Assembly: GCA_032358165.1 (NCBI GenBank)
Contig: JAALGY010000032.1
Coordinates: forward strand, 3,906,001-3,970,000
Direction of reading: 5' to 3'
Length of the DNA: 64,000 nt
Source of the DNA: Diplosphaera chodatii
Lineage: Eukaryota > Chlorophyta > Trebouxiophyceae > Prasiolales > Stichococcaceae
How positions within the stretch are numbered: position 1 is the stretch's first letter; the number at the start of each line of letters is the position of its first letter. The notes beneath the pieces were generated by a model, which worked only from the letters and a program-made list of their open reading frames with translations, was not told where the DNA came from and ran no database searches. The position numbers and the translations under genes are program-made. Shown here in pieces: positions 1 through 12,090 of this stretch.

Positions 1-42
1 GCGGTTGGGAGGCGAAAGGTTGCAAAATCAGCCTGTGCGGAC

Positions 43-3000
43 ATGAACGACACTGCTGCCGACGAGGCCATCGCCAAGCTCGCCGACGGCCTGCCGGCAG
101 CGGCCAGCCACGTCCTCCGAGAGACACTACTCGGCCCAAAGGTAGGACCCACTGCCCGGCGATCCCCGCGCCAGACAGTCCTGAGCATCGTTGCAAAACG
201 CACCAGCGTGCAGCACTGATTGAATAACCTGGTCGCAATCTCTCTGTGTCCCGCAGGCAGACAAGTCTCGCTCTCCTTCCACTTCCCTTGGTCCGTTCTG
301 AGCAGGCGGCTACTGGTGCTGACCAAAGCACGGCTCTGACCTTGGGACTTGCAAGGCCACCTTGCTGTGCTGCCTGCTGCACAGGCCGGCGACCTGCACC
401 TGGGCGATGCGCGCGTCACGCTGCAGCTGGTCCTGGCCACCGCGGCGGCGAAGGGCATGGACGTCGAACGCATGGCGTGGCCGTCGCTGGCCGCTGCAAT
501 CGCGCTGCTGGCGGCTCGCGATGCGGACCGCCTCGAGGCTCGCGCCCGCTGCGGCTTCTCACACAGGTGATATGTCACCAACTTTCACATCACCCTGTGC
601 AGTCTGTAGCATTGGACTCTCTGGGACATTGATGCTGCTTCCAGCCCTCTGACAGCATGCTCGCGGGCACCCCGCTGCTGTTGGCTGCGTCCCATGCACT
701 ATGTGCCATCAGGAGTTGAAATGAGTGCAGTGTAGTGGGACGCCGGTCTACCGCTAAGCTGCGCATCCTACATACTCCCGAGCTGCATGTGTACACATGC
801 TGGTCGACAGCATGGTGGTTGTGGTGACGGTGATGGACATCACTCAGCAGCGTCCTCTGACTCGCTTGCGTGCTCTGCCGGCACAGGGAGCTGTACTGGT
901 CGCTGCAGTCGGACATGTACGGCTTTCACACAGGCGGCGTGACCGGCGCCCGGCGCTTCGGCCGCTGCCTGCCCTGCGCCATTGGGTGCGCTTCGACAGC
1001 AGAAGCGCTGCGTCATGTGATACCTCTTCTTTGATGTACCATCGTGTGACGGTCACTGCTGAGCGAGCATGGTGATGCCGATTGAGCCAAACTACCTGCC
1101 AGGCTGAGCTTTGTCCTACTCGTCAGTGTCGTGCATCAATGCAGGAAGCCAGGCAGGTGCGGCGCGAGCTCAGCGGCGTGGTTCTGCCGGCGGCGGCTGT
1201 CGCTGCTGGACACCCGCGACATGGCGCCCTGCACCAAGACAGCAGCGCTGCTGATGGATGGTGAGGCATGGTCTGGATGGCTCTTCGCAGTTCAGATGCT
1301 CAGATCTGGATGCAGCCGAGGCTGTATGCTGCTTCCTTGATCGCAGCGAGAGGGCTTTTGAGGGTGTCCTCCTGGTGTTGTTTGCAACAGGGCTGTTATG
1401 TGTGGGGGCAGGCATGACTGGTGATCCTGGTGTCTGCCTGCAGGCGTGACGCTGCTGCCCAGCCGCAGCGCGGGGCACATCCTGGCGCGGGGACTGGACG
1501 GCAGCGGCCAGCCGCAGGGCCCCTCCCGCAAGACCGTCGGCCCGCCCCCAGGCCCGCAGGTGATTCCACTCCTTCTGGATGACTCCACCCAACAGACCTC
1601 TACGCTGGCATCCAGCGCACAAGGCACCAGGCTTTAAAATATCTTTGCCAGGGTAGCTTGACCATGGCATGTAGCTGGCGGGGTGCAAGCCGCGGCGTCA
1701 GTGCAACGTCATGCAGGAGCTAATCGAACTGCCGTGGACCTCTGCAGGACGACGACCGGGTCAGCCTGTTCGACCGGAGCACCTGGTCGGGCGAGCGGCT
1801 TGGGGGAGTGATCGCCCTGGTCGACGACAAGCCGGAGACCTTCGTGGCGCAGGCCCGCACCCTGCTGGACAGCCTCCAGGTGAGGCTGTTCCTGAGCAGG
1901 GCACTTGATGTTCCCAGGGCACTCGGATATATTCCTACGGCACTGTCATGCCGCAGGAAGCTCTGAGCCTGTACGCTGCACATGCTTGGTTGGTGTCTGG
2001 CTGCTGCTCGAGTGGATGCTCTTGCATGCTATAGCTGCAATGGAAGCATGCCTGACTGCAGTGAACCATCTGACCGTAGTTGCAGCAGGCATCTGCACCT
2101 GGAACTGCAGGGCATGACACCGGAGCAGCAGTGGCGCCAGGTGTCGCACGCGTGCACCAAGCGCTACGTGGGCTGCCTGAAGCGGCTGGCCGGGAAGGAG
2201 AGCAGGAAGCGGAAGCAGGCGCACAAGGGGGCGGAGGCGCCGCCACTGGTGGAGGCGGAGCTGGCGGCGACAGAGCTGCGGCGGTGGCCTGACTACGCCT
2301 TCCTCATGATGGCCGAAGAGACAGGCAAGAGCCCAGCCATGGGCACTGCAGCATGGCCTAACGTGTTGCTTTTCAGCTTGTTGGACTGTATTTGGAACTC
2401 TTTGTCAGTTGCTGGTCGATCACACAGCATGTCCGTGGTTCAGAGCCACCGCAGAGTTGTTGCCCTTCAGGCAGGGATTGGTCTTGTGCCTGAATAGCGG
2501 TCCGAATTGCGTGCTGAGCATCATTGTCGCCTGGTTCTGTAGTGGCCCTTGCTGCTATGCAGGTGACTGCCTGCCGAGGGCGGACATTGAGACCTCCCTC
2601 TGCTTCCTGAACGACAGCAGCCGCGCCGCCGCCGCTGAAATGCAGCCGGCGGCGTTCGGCATGCCCGCATGGCACCTGCGCCCTGACATGCCGTGAGTGC
2701 CATGCGCCTCACCTGCACCGTGTGAACGTTTGCTGATGCGAAGAGTCAGTCTGCGACAGGCTACCACGCTCAGAACATGCACAAAATTCCCCTTATCAGC
2801 CCTTGTTGCAGTTGCTAGGACGCAGTGGTACCTGTCTGACATGGCATGGTGTTTCACAACTGATGGATGATTGCACATCCTGTGCAGAGGTCCCAGATGC
2901 CTGGCGGACAGCCCCAGGGCGCAGCAGCGCGGCTCGCTGTCCCGCCGGTCGTCAGGGGCCCTGCGGCGGCGGGGCTCAGCCGAGGCGCGGCTGCAGCGCA

Positions 3001-4752
3001 CGCCGCCCGAGCAGCCGCTTGCAGCTCCGCCTACTCTGCCCTCAGCAGGCGGCCCCCGTTACTCAGCAGGCGGCACAGCGGCAGCAGGCAGCTGCACCGT
3101 CGAGGCAGCCACCCTGCCAATGTTTTGCGGACCGCAGGCAGCCTACCAGCACTGCAACAGCTTCTTCGCTCGCGGCCTGCCCGGCGACGGCTCGGGATGC
3201 TGGGCACCGCCCCAGGGTGGCTTTGGCGGTGCGCCTCCAGGGGCCCGGCAGTCGGCAGGCTGGGGCCCGTGCCTGCGGGCCACACAGAGCGCCGACTACC
3301 CGACGCTGGCTCCGGCGCAGCTGCAGGTGCCGCTGCCGCATCTCCTGCCGAGCCTCGCGTCGGCGCCCGTCAGCCTGCACCGCAGCAGCGGCAGCCACTT
3401 CAGCAGCAGCAGTCACCTCTGCAGCAGTGGCTTGCTCACCTGCACCCAGACGCAGCCCTGCGGCGGCTGCTTCAGCGTGCGCACGCGCAGCAACCCCGAG
3501 TGTGGCGCGACGCACATCACCCCTGGCTCCGCCAGAAGCGGCCTGCCGCCGCGCAGCCACAGCCTCAGCACGGCGCTCGAGCACCCTGCAGCGCAGGTGA
3601 AGCACGAGGAGGCACAGCATGGCGTGCCGCCACACACTGGCGGCTGGCGCCACTTCCAAGCTGCAGTTGCCAATGCGAATGGGGCAATCGGGCCAGGCCA
3701 GCCCCACGACTCCGGCAGCATCGGTGGCTCAGGGGCCGGGTGCAATGGCTTGGCGACCCAGAAGTCAGAGCCGTGGGATACTGGGAGCCAGCTCAGCATC
3801 GGCCAGGACATGCAGCTGAGCGCTTTCCTCTCCACAATCCCTCAGGTAGGGCGCATGCCTGCACATGTGCTGTCCTGCTGTGGCATTGGTTGGGCATCCT
3901 GCCGCCGTTTGCTCCACACTCCATGCGTAGATTGCGCATGCATCTTGTGGCGCTCCTGTTACCCTGCTGCCGGGCCTACGAACTTCCAACGGGTAGTGAC
4001 AGGTACCACTGTGCCTGCCACAGCACTGCTGGCGAGGGGTCCAGCTGGTGGAGCCTCTGCCAGCACAAGGCCTTGGCCATGTCCAAAGCAGCAGCAGAGC
4101 CTCTGATGTCGTCACTGTAGAGACGACCCAGGTTCTTGCAGCAGGTCAGCATGCGTGGCCACCATGCAGTACCACGGTGCAGGCAGGCCAACACACGCAG
4201 CATGCTGCTGGTGGTGTCAGCTTGCCACAGCCGCTGCACGTCCAGCTGGCAGCTGATCACACCAGCGTCACAGCTCCAGCAAATGGAGGTGAAGAAGAAT
4301 CGCAGCATCCACAGCAGCAGCTGGAGGAGCAGCCTGGCCAGGAGGCCGCGTCAGATACAGACCGTCAGGACTCACTGGCGTCGCTGCTGCGGCAGAGCTC
4401 CCTGGGGCAGCTGTTCCGGCAGGAGTCGCTGGCGGCGATGGGCAGCTGCTCCATGGGCAGCGACTGTGTGCCCCAATCACTGGCCATGGGCACAGCGGCG
4501 CCGCCCCCATCGCCGGCAGTGGGCAGCGTGGCACTCGCCCACTTGCCGGCAGCCGCCTGGGAAGGCGAGTCCAGGTCTGCCGTCACAGGCGGTGGCCCCA
4601 GCAGAGCGCTGTCGAGGCCGCCGTCGCTCCAGCGGGGCGGCAGCAGCGGCAGCCTGAGTGCCTGGCGGTCCACCGACTGGGATGCGGTCGTGCTGGAGGC
4701 CCTTGAGGGTAACATCATGGAGGACTTTTTGCCCCCGGCGTCAAGCGTCTGA
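43..4752 (+). CDS. Protein of unknown function with ordered N-terminal half and long disordered C-terminal half (884 aa)
   Basis: Ten exons join in frame: 43-141, 385-566, 887-985, 1157-1260, 1444-1559, 1748-1879, 2111-2324, 2563-2692, 2888-3845, 4132-4752. All junctions are GT-AG except intron 7, which starts with GC at 2325. The first ATG of the window is taken as start; an earlier exon outside the window cannot be excluded. Residues 1-130 are helical and alanine/leucine-rich; about 290-310 is a lysine/arginine-rich basic patch of nuclear-localisation type. From about 390 the protein is rich in Ser, Pro, Gln and Gly, with a VKHEE sumoylation-like motif and a repeated RQSSL/RQESL pattern near the end. 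The last 25 residues are acidic and hydrophobic (AVVLEALEGNIMEDFLP), like an activation or docking helix. I recognise no family; a nuclear regulator is only an inference. Confidence 0.6.
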
Positions 4753-5649
4753 TGGGACGGTAATCGCCAGAAGGTGTACCTACAACATCATGAGCATAAA
4801 CGAGGCGGATTGTAGGCATCTGACGAGGAGCATGAACCCTGAAGTAGATGTAGTGCAGGAAGCAAACAGTGCATGCTAGTTGAACGGGTGCTGTATGTGC
4901 GCCCTACAGTGGCACTGCTGATGTCCACTGGGCTGCCAGCGGCGGCACAAGCCAGAGTGCGTGATCAATCGAGAAGCTTGGACCGTAGATGTTGGGGTCA
5001 CAATTGCAGCGTACATTGCAGTGGGTGTCACGAGCCTTGGTGTGTCGGCTGATACAATTGTGTGGCATTTGTCGAAGACTCCAGCTCATCCTGGTGCAGG
5101 GTTCTGCCCTCCTGTGTTGCTAACCATCATTGGGACTTGCATGTCGTCGTTCAGCAGTAGCTTATGTTCGGTTTGTGGCAGAACTACTGATCCGAAGGGT
5201 AGCTTGCATTCGCTATGGTTTGTTGGCATGTTTGAACCTAACAAGATTGGGGTTGCTGGTCTCGAGTGATTGATTGCATGACACTGCCCTTTGTTACATG
5301 TTCAACTGAGCGCTTGTGAACAACTGAAAAATCCCAACGGTCCATAGGAACCATACCGTAGGCTTGTGCGGCATTGCAAATGATGTGAGAACCGGTTTCT
5401 CCTCTTGAACAGATTTGTCAAACCACGTCTCTATAAGAGGTCCATTGGCGGGTGCTGCCGAACCAGGAAAACAGGCCTACCGGCCTTGGTGCTTCACCAT
5501 ACAACAAGCCATTGCTGTGTGGTGCCATTGCTGCGCATCTCGCATGGCTACTAGAGCCCTTGACCCCCTGAAGCCGTTCCCTGCAGCCGTGTCCCTGCCA
5601 TGCCGCATCAGATGGTGCACTGCAACTGGCGCAGAAGGGCGGGCGTCTT
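4753..5649. other. Intergenic region between convergent genes
   Basis: This stretch lies between the stops of the first (+) and second (-) genes. I see no exon-like codon pattern on either strand. It should hold both 3' untranslated regions; a TGTAA on the minus strand is listed separately. Confidence 0.5.
5294..5298 (-). terminator. Possible TGTAA polyadenylation signal
   Basis: On the minus strand this reads TGTAA, the usual polyadenylation signal of chlorophyte green algae. It lies about 350 bases past the stop of the minus-strand gene ending at 5650. The motif is short and could occur by chance. Confidence 0.35.
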
Positions 5650-8600
5650 TCAGCCCCGAAAGGAGCGCGGCACCCCGGGGCTCAGCACGGGCCACTCGGG
5701 GCTGGGCGCGTCCCAGCGCGCGTGCTTCGCCAGGTGCTGCCGGGGTGGAGACTGCGCTGAGGACACCCGCTGCGGGGAGGGCGACGGCGAGGCGAGCGAC
5801 AGCGGCGAGCCAATGCCCAGCGGCGAGGGGTCTGCACACAAAGATGCAGGGTTCAGGGTCGTTCTGTCACCTTGCAAGTGCAACCACACACTGCATCAGG
5901 ACCAACAGAAAGATGCGCACGTTGCACGCACAGAGGCCAGGTTAGTGATTTGGTACTGCAACGGCTCATGTGCACGCCATGCGGGTCACCTGTGTAGCTG
6001 CAGGAGGTGGCGAGGGAGCTCAGGGGAGTTGCGAAGGGGGGCTGCGGCGGCAGGATGGTCAGGCCGCCGGCAAAGGCTTGCAGGTGGAAGTGGGCACCCG
6101 GGCGGGGCTTGCCGCTGACCGGCGACCTGCGAAATGAACGGAGGGTTTGGAGTGTTTCATAGGCGACAGGCGGGGCTTCAGCAGTGTATTGACACACCGA
6201 TGGGATGGTGCCCAACCCGCTGCTCTCCGTTGCTCGTCACACGATACATGTGGCAGGGCAGGAAGATGGTCTCCAACTCTGTGCATTCACCTGCTGTGCA
6301 GCAAGGGCACGGGGTGCAGGGTGTCTGGAGGTGGGACTGACCCATCATGTGGCGGGCCGATGCGCAGGCTGCCATCGGGGCAGGGGGCGGGAGGCGACGC
6401 CATGTCGAGGTCGGCCTCCAGGCGCCTCGGACGGCAGGTGGCGCTCTCGGGCGTGCCCTGTAGCAGAAGGCGACACCTGTTTCAGATGGACTTTGCAGGT
6501 GTATACAGGGGACTGCATTCTGCAGCACCTCCTCGACCATGTGCAGTCACAGTGGCAAACAGTGCAGCCTCCATGGGAGGATGCAAGACACTGCATCATC
6601 GAGTCGGTACGATATAGGGGGTCGTTGAATCAAACACCTGAATACACCTACACAGTCCATGTCGAACATACGGACAGTACGCACCGGCTGCATGACATCG
6701 TCGCCCTTAGCTGACGCCACCACCGGCACAGGAGTGCTCAGCAGCGGCAGCCGCTTGCCATCCCCGTACCGCACGCCCACCTGCAATACCCCCAGGTGCA
6801 GGAGTCAGGACCCACCCAACAAGCCTTCACAGTCGGAGAGGTAGCTCCAACGCTACGGCGCTCCCGTAGCTCCAGTGAGCGCAGGATCGTCACAAGCAGC
6901 AGAAGTTCACATATCCAGGTGGCAGGGAGCCAACAGGTCAGCGGAGTGGGTACACAGCAGCACAGCACCTGCACGCGCTGGCTGGCCACCCTGCAGCGGA
7001 TCGCATACAGTCCAGCCACACAGACCGCGCATCCCGCCGCCAGCGTGAGTCGCAGCAGCAGGCCCACCCACCAGCCGGCGTCCGGTCGCTGCTGGTGAAC
7101 CTGCAGATGTGGCTGAGATTTCAGGTGCGATCTGGAAGGCCGTCTCCTGCGGCGCCCTTCGAACAATCACCTCAGCCCACACAGTGCGTGTGGTACTGAG
7201 CGCCGGCCAGGGTTTCCGCCACGCCTTGACCATCACGGCAGAGACGCTGCTGGGCTGGCGCCATCAGCCCACCTGGTCTGCGGGCAGGTGCTGGAAGCCA
7301 AAGCCCAGGGCGCCGCCCTCGTCGGCCGCCTCCCACCCGCGCAGCGTGCTGTCGGGGCCGTCCGCCGCCGGCAGCCGCCGCGCCTCGACCACGTCCAGGT
7401 GCTGCAGGTGGTCGTCCAGCGCGGTGTCGACGATCCGGCTGCAGGCGCAACCACGACATGCGTTCAGTTTTAGTACCCTTGCCGGACATCTTGACCAGTG
7501 CAGCATTGCCCACGCGTCCTGGCGGTGGCTGCCCAACACGATGCTGAAGCAACCTGATCTGGTTTTGTTCCACGAAGGATGGGATCCCTACCTGTGCACT
7601 GTGAGCGGCTGCATCTTTGACGTCAGACGTGCTGTTGCCTTCACACTCGGCACGGCGGCCACCAGGCCGGCCTCCGCGACCGCCAGCCCACCCTGCAGCA
7701 GGCTGCCGTGCCCCGAGGCCGCATGCGTTTCCGCGCCCTGCGACAGGTTGCGCATATGCTGCTTCCCTGATTGCTGCTGCTGCTGCTGCTGCTCATGATC
7801 CCTCTGCTGCTGCTCCGCTCTCGCCAGCGCCACATCGTCTCTGAACCCTGTGTCCCGCTGCTGGTACATGTGGTGCGCCAGCAGCGCGGCCTTGCCGCCG
7901 CCCGCGGGATCCAGCGGCTTCTCTAGGGTCCCTGGGCGACAGCCCGCCGCCCCGCCGCCGGCCACCGAGCCGTCGTCATTCAGACACGGCAGCGCAGCGG
8001 TGCTCTTGGGGTGCGCTGCCGGCGACCCCTCCGCAGCATCTGCAGGATTTGCACACAAGGTCGTTCACACAAAGCAGGCGTGACTGATGCTTATCTGGCT
8101 GGCAGGAGGCTGATCACCTCGACTGCGGGTATGTTTGATTTAGGTTGTGATCTGCTGGTGATGCACGGTCGCAGATCTAGCTGGAAGCTCCTCCATCAGG
8201 CGCTGAGCAGCTCGCACCTGCGACATCTGCCAGGAGCTGGGGGGAGATGCCCGGCACGGCGGTGCCGAAAAACGCCGAGGCCCGCCGCCGGGTGTCGATG
8301 CCGACGCTGCCGAAGATGTGATTGACCCGCTGCTGCCACTTGGCCGCAGCGTCCGCCGCCGCTGCATGCACATCGTCATCCAGCTGCAGCTTGGGCTGGG
8401 CCTGCTGGTCCGCCCCAAAGAGCGTGCCCGTCGCCGCTGCTGCGGGCAGGGCCCCGGCTGCTGCCGAAGTCACCTACAGGTGTTGCATGTGAAGCGTCAG
8501 CATGCATGGAGAATGTTGCGACAAGGCACAGTTGACTGCTGCCATATTGACATGCACAGCTGAGGCGGCAGCAGCGCAGCAGCGCAGCCAGATCTCTGGG

Positions 8601-8712
8601 CCGGGCTCACCAGCAGAGCGATGCATGCGAATGCTGGCCCCGAAGTGGGGCTGGAAAGCGTTCGGCTGCTTGTCCCGCGCCCAGGACACGGCGGTCGCCG
8701 CCCGCCTACCAT
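5650..8712 (-). CDS. Putative membrane or secreted protein of unknown function (537 aa)
   Basis: Nine exons close in frame: 8712-8611, 8473-8218, 8039-7592, 7438-7273, 7100-6990, 6780-6685, 6457-6342, 6126-5990, 5831-5650. The ATG at 8712 begins an Arg/Pro/Ser-rich leader followed by a hydrophobic Ala/Leu stretch (about residues 28-47) that could be a signal peptide or anchor. A second hydrophobic segment rich in Leu, Ala, Val and Cys (exon 5, about residues 333-355, after a WW pair) looks like a transmembrane helix. Between them is an Ala-rich helical region and a glutamine run from a CAG/CTG repeat near 7775. The tail is Pro/Ser-rich. I recognise no domain. A single-pass membrane protein with a large lumenal or extracellular N-terminal part is an inference from the two hydrophobic segments. 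Confidence 0.6.
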
Positions 8713-9959
8713 GCAACTGGCGCGGTTGGGCCTCAACTGCGCTGCTGGCGGTTGATACCTACCAACTCCCTCGCGGCAAGCAGGCCTGCAGCAGTCACAG
8801 CGACGCCATGACAACAGGAACTTCATGCAGGGCTGGATACAGCAGCAAGCGTGTGGCGCGGAGATCTGCATTTTCGGACTGGTACCATCTTCATGGTTGT
8901 CCTGCATGCACAGGGCGTCCAGTGCCTGTATATGCGGACCGATGACATGTACACGCTGAATCATTCTTGCAGTCACTCTCACAGACGCCGATGCGCGTCT
9001 GGTGCATGGTAAACAGACAAAATGCAGCCCGGACTCGTGCATGTGTTGCATCCCGCTGCGCTGTTTCTTGCTTGTCTACGGATATCCAGGCTGAGCATGG
9101 CGCAGGAGTCCACAGACTGTACTACGATACGTCATGAGACTCACCTTTGCTTCTGCGGTTAACCCCCGCTGTGCTGCAAGTTGTGGGCAACAGATTTACG
9201 GACTCCCCGTGGCCAGGTGCAACCTAATGCTAGCACGTTAACCAACGTGCGGCTGCCTTCGACGTGACTTTCGACGCTGTTTGGCAACCTGTGAGTAATT
9301 CTGGACCGTGCAGCGTGCTGTGCGGCTGGCGCGGCGGGCCCTGGGTCTGCCCAACGGTCAGGTGTCGGAGATCGGCAGGGGGGTTAGACGATGCCGCTCC
9401 CTCGCACCCCAAACCACTCAGAAGCCAGAACCCTGCAATGCAGGCCCATGCGCACGCTGCACTGGTAGGCGGCGGCCTATTCCTGTACATGCATACACGG
9501 GTTTGGCAACAAGCTCAGCCCCGATGCTCGTGAACAGCAGGATCAGGGTTCAGCATATCAGTTGTCTGCGCAAGGCTGTCATCGACCCTGTGCTCATGCA
9601 TATTCAGGGACGGTACCGTATGGTGGTCGTGCGGGCTCGCATGCAGACTATGCCAAGCTGGTGTTGTGTGGGTCTTACAGACCATGCATGGTGAAATCGT
9701 GCAGCCAGCAGATGTTACACCCCCTGCATCTTGCAGTGTCCAGAAGGGCACGCTCCACTGATAATGTCAGCGCTGCCCAAATGCCTGGATCGCACACGAG
9801 CAGGCATTCTGAGACCATGGTCAAACCCTCCTCCACAGCACGCTGCCGAACTGCCCGGGTGCAGCACCCGCTGCCAGGCACTCATGCCGGGTGCTGCCGA
9901 GCGCTGCGGCCTGCTGCCAGCTGCCCCGCCGCTGGCACACGCCGGCCGGAGCACCCAGC
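8713..9959. other. Intergenic region, no supported gene
   Basis: This lies between the start of the putative membrane-protein gene and the 3' end of eL6, both on the minus strand. A short exon-like piece on + (about 9314-9360, flanked by cag and gt) is seen, but nothing around it joins to a reading frame. The left end should hold the promoter of the 8712 gene. Confidence 0.45.
9715..9719 (-). terminator. Possible TGTAA polyadenylation signal of eL6
   Basis: The minus strand reads TGTAA about 240 bases after the eL6 stop; a second copy follows at 9675-9679. Distance and motif fit chlorophyte 3' ends. Confidence 0.4.
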
Positions 9960-11502
9960 TCAGAACTTCATGAGGTGGGGCCGGTCGCCGCCCTTCAGGC
10001 CGAACCGCGTGGCGAGGTACGCCTGCAGCAACATGGCGTGCGAGTGTCAGCATGTCCATCTTGTCTCTGAAGCAGGCACCCACACCCCAGCAAGATGCTT
10101 GGGGGTAGCTGTACCAATGAGGCACTGCTGATCGGCAATGCTGCACACAGTGCACCCCATCCTCGACACAGTCAAGACTCAGCTTTCATGGGTGGCATCG
10201 CGAAGTCATCCAGCAAATATGACTCAGAGACACACCTTCAGGTCGTCGGAGAGGCTGCCCAGCAGCGCGCCGTCCACCGACTTCTGGTTCTCAACATACT
10301 CCGGCGCCAGCTCCTTCTTCGCCTCGCTGCCCTCTGTCTGCAGGGCGAGCAAGACAGAGACACTGCATCAGGGTCGCTTGCCACTGCAGATGGGGACACG
10401 CTGCCGGACCAGCAGAATGACAGCCCAGCCACCCCCTCAGAAAGGGTGAGCAGCGTGCATGTCGACCGGGTGGTGCACGATGGCAGCAACCTGACAGCAG
10501 CGCCATGCTGGCTGCTGGCGTGCAGTGAGAAGAACGTCTGGCAGCGAGCTGACAGCTAGTAGCCTGCTGCTTGAACGCCCGGCTGCCAGTGCACTGCCAT
10601 TACTGCGCTGCGAATGCATCGGCTGATGGCACAGGCGCATGCCGCAGCCCGAGTGGCTCCAGCTGCCTGGCCGCAGCTGCCACCGGCCGTCACACAGCGC
10701 CACCGCCAACATCACATTGAGAGCACGAGTCGTTGTCACCGCTGTGCCCACCTGGAAGAACTCCGCCTCGCCCTTCTTCTTGTCCTTCTTCTCAGTCGGC
10801 TTGAAGTAGGCGTCGTCAAACTTGGCGGCGTCCACGCTGCCGACGTCCACCTGTGCGCCAACAGTCCCCAGCAACCGGTGAATAAAGGTGACCTGGTGAG
10901 TGGCTCCGGCAAACCCTCTCTGCGCTGGTCTCAGCGCCGGTCTGTGCAACATTTGCCGGATGCCAGGACAAGCCGGCGCTCGAGCGTGATCAGGGCCAGT
11001 GCTGCCCAGTACAGCAAGCTTGCTCATCGGCAGCAGACAAGCTGACTTCACGTCAGCTGTCTGAGAGCCTGCAGTGTGGCATGCATCCAATGACCGCACA
11101 CAGCCGCACCTTGGTGGAGGTGGCGATCACGTACGCCTGGTTCACCCGCCGCATCGGCACGCCGTTCAGCTTGAAGGGGCCGGTGACGAGCAGCAGGCCG
11201 GACGGCAGCTGCCGCAGGAACACCACGCGCTTGCCCTTGAAGCGGCCCGCCAGCAGGATGAGCACTGTGCCTGGGGTGATGCTGGCCCTCAGCTTCGTGG
11301 GCCTGAGCGTGTTGTGCCGCTTCTTCGGCGTCTTCACGTCGTCCGCTGGGTACAGCCGCGGCTCCTTGGCGGCTGCTGGCGCTGGCTTCTCCTGCTTGGC
11401 GTGCGTTGGGAACTTGCCACCATTTTTCTGCTTAATCGCCCAAGCACCCCGCTTGTGGTACGACTTGCTGCGGGACACGCCCAGCGCAGCCGTGGGTGCC
11501 AT
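9960..11502 (-). CDS. RPL6: 60S ribosomal protein eL6 (L6e)
   Basis: Four exons, 11502-11110, 10850-10752, 10337-10236 and 10022-9960, give 218 residues with all introns in phase 0. The ATG at 11502 starts [19 protein letters not shown]; a longer in-frame extension upstream exists but does not resemble the family. The core has the eL6 hallmarks: lysine-rich N-terminal tail, [43 protein letters not shown] and the [12 protein letters not shown] stretch (about residues 70-131). A Lys/Asp-rich segment with [14 protein letters not shown] follows, and the protein ends [12 protein letters not shown]. eL6 is a structural protein of the cytosolic large subunit. Its length is close to plant eL6. Confidence 0.95.
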
Positions 11503-12090
11503 GTCTGCCGCTGCTGCTGCCCAGCGCAGGCCTGCAGCACAACCTTTGAAAGGACCCATGCACCTGCAGAGCTCACACCTTGACGGCTGCTTGGAAGTAG
11601 AAAGGCAGCAGGATGTCGCTACTCATGAAGCATCCAAGAGCAAATGTGCATCGAGGCTCGTAGGCTGGGGGCCGACGTAGACAGCGAGACTCACAGGCTA
11701 ACTGGGTGCAGACCCTCACTTGCGTTGATGCTGAACAGTGCGGCACGCATGGGCCTCTGTTGCGCACAAGCTGCTCGTCGTGCCCGTCAGAAGCGTAAAT
11801 AACCAGATGTAGCAAATTTATTGTGCTGCTGTGCTGAAATGGCCAGCTGTTGCACGCCATTATGATCGCAGCCACACAAAGTTTCCAGGCTGCATACTGA
11901 TGTACCCCAGGCACTGTCTATGGTACAAAGGCACCACACACACATGGATGCTCACACGCGGCTGACAGTGCCACAGTCAACTCAGATGGCTGACCACCTT
12001 GTGACTACCGCTGCTTTGCCACATCGCGTGTCGGAGGCAGAATACCTACAGCAACCAAAGCTTCCAGGAAACTCCGCTGGCATGCTGATG
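11503..12090. other. Intergenic region with presumed eL6 promoter
   Basis: The region lies between the eL6 start and the stop of the thioredoxin-like gene, both on -. No exon-like pattern was seen. It must contain the eL6 promoter and the 3' end of the neighbour. Confidence 0.4.

Noticed and set aside
2867..4120. Two long overlapping + frames (417 and 411 residues)
   Set aside because: Only one of them joins in phase to exons 8 and 10 of the first gene; the other is a shifted reading of the same low-complexity exon.
7105..7200. Protein-like stretch IVRRAPQETAFQIAPEIS on the minus strand
   Set aside because: The flanking exons join directly in phase 0 (7273 to 7100); including this piece would need an acceptor that brings in a stop.
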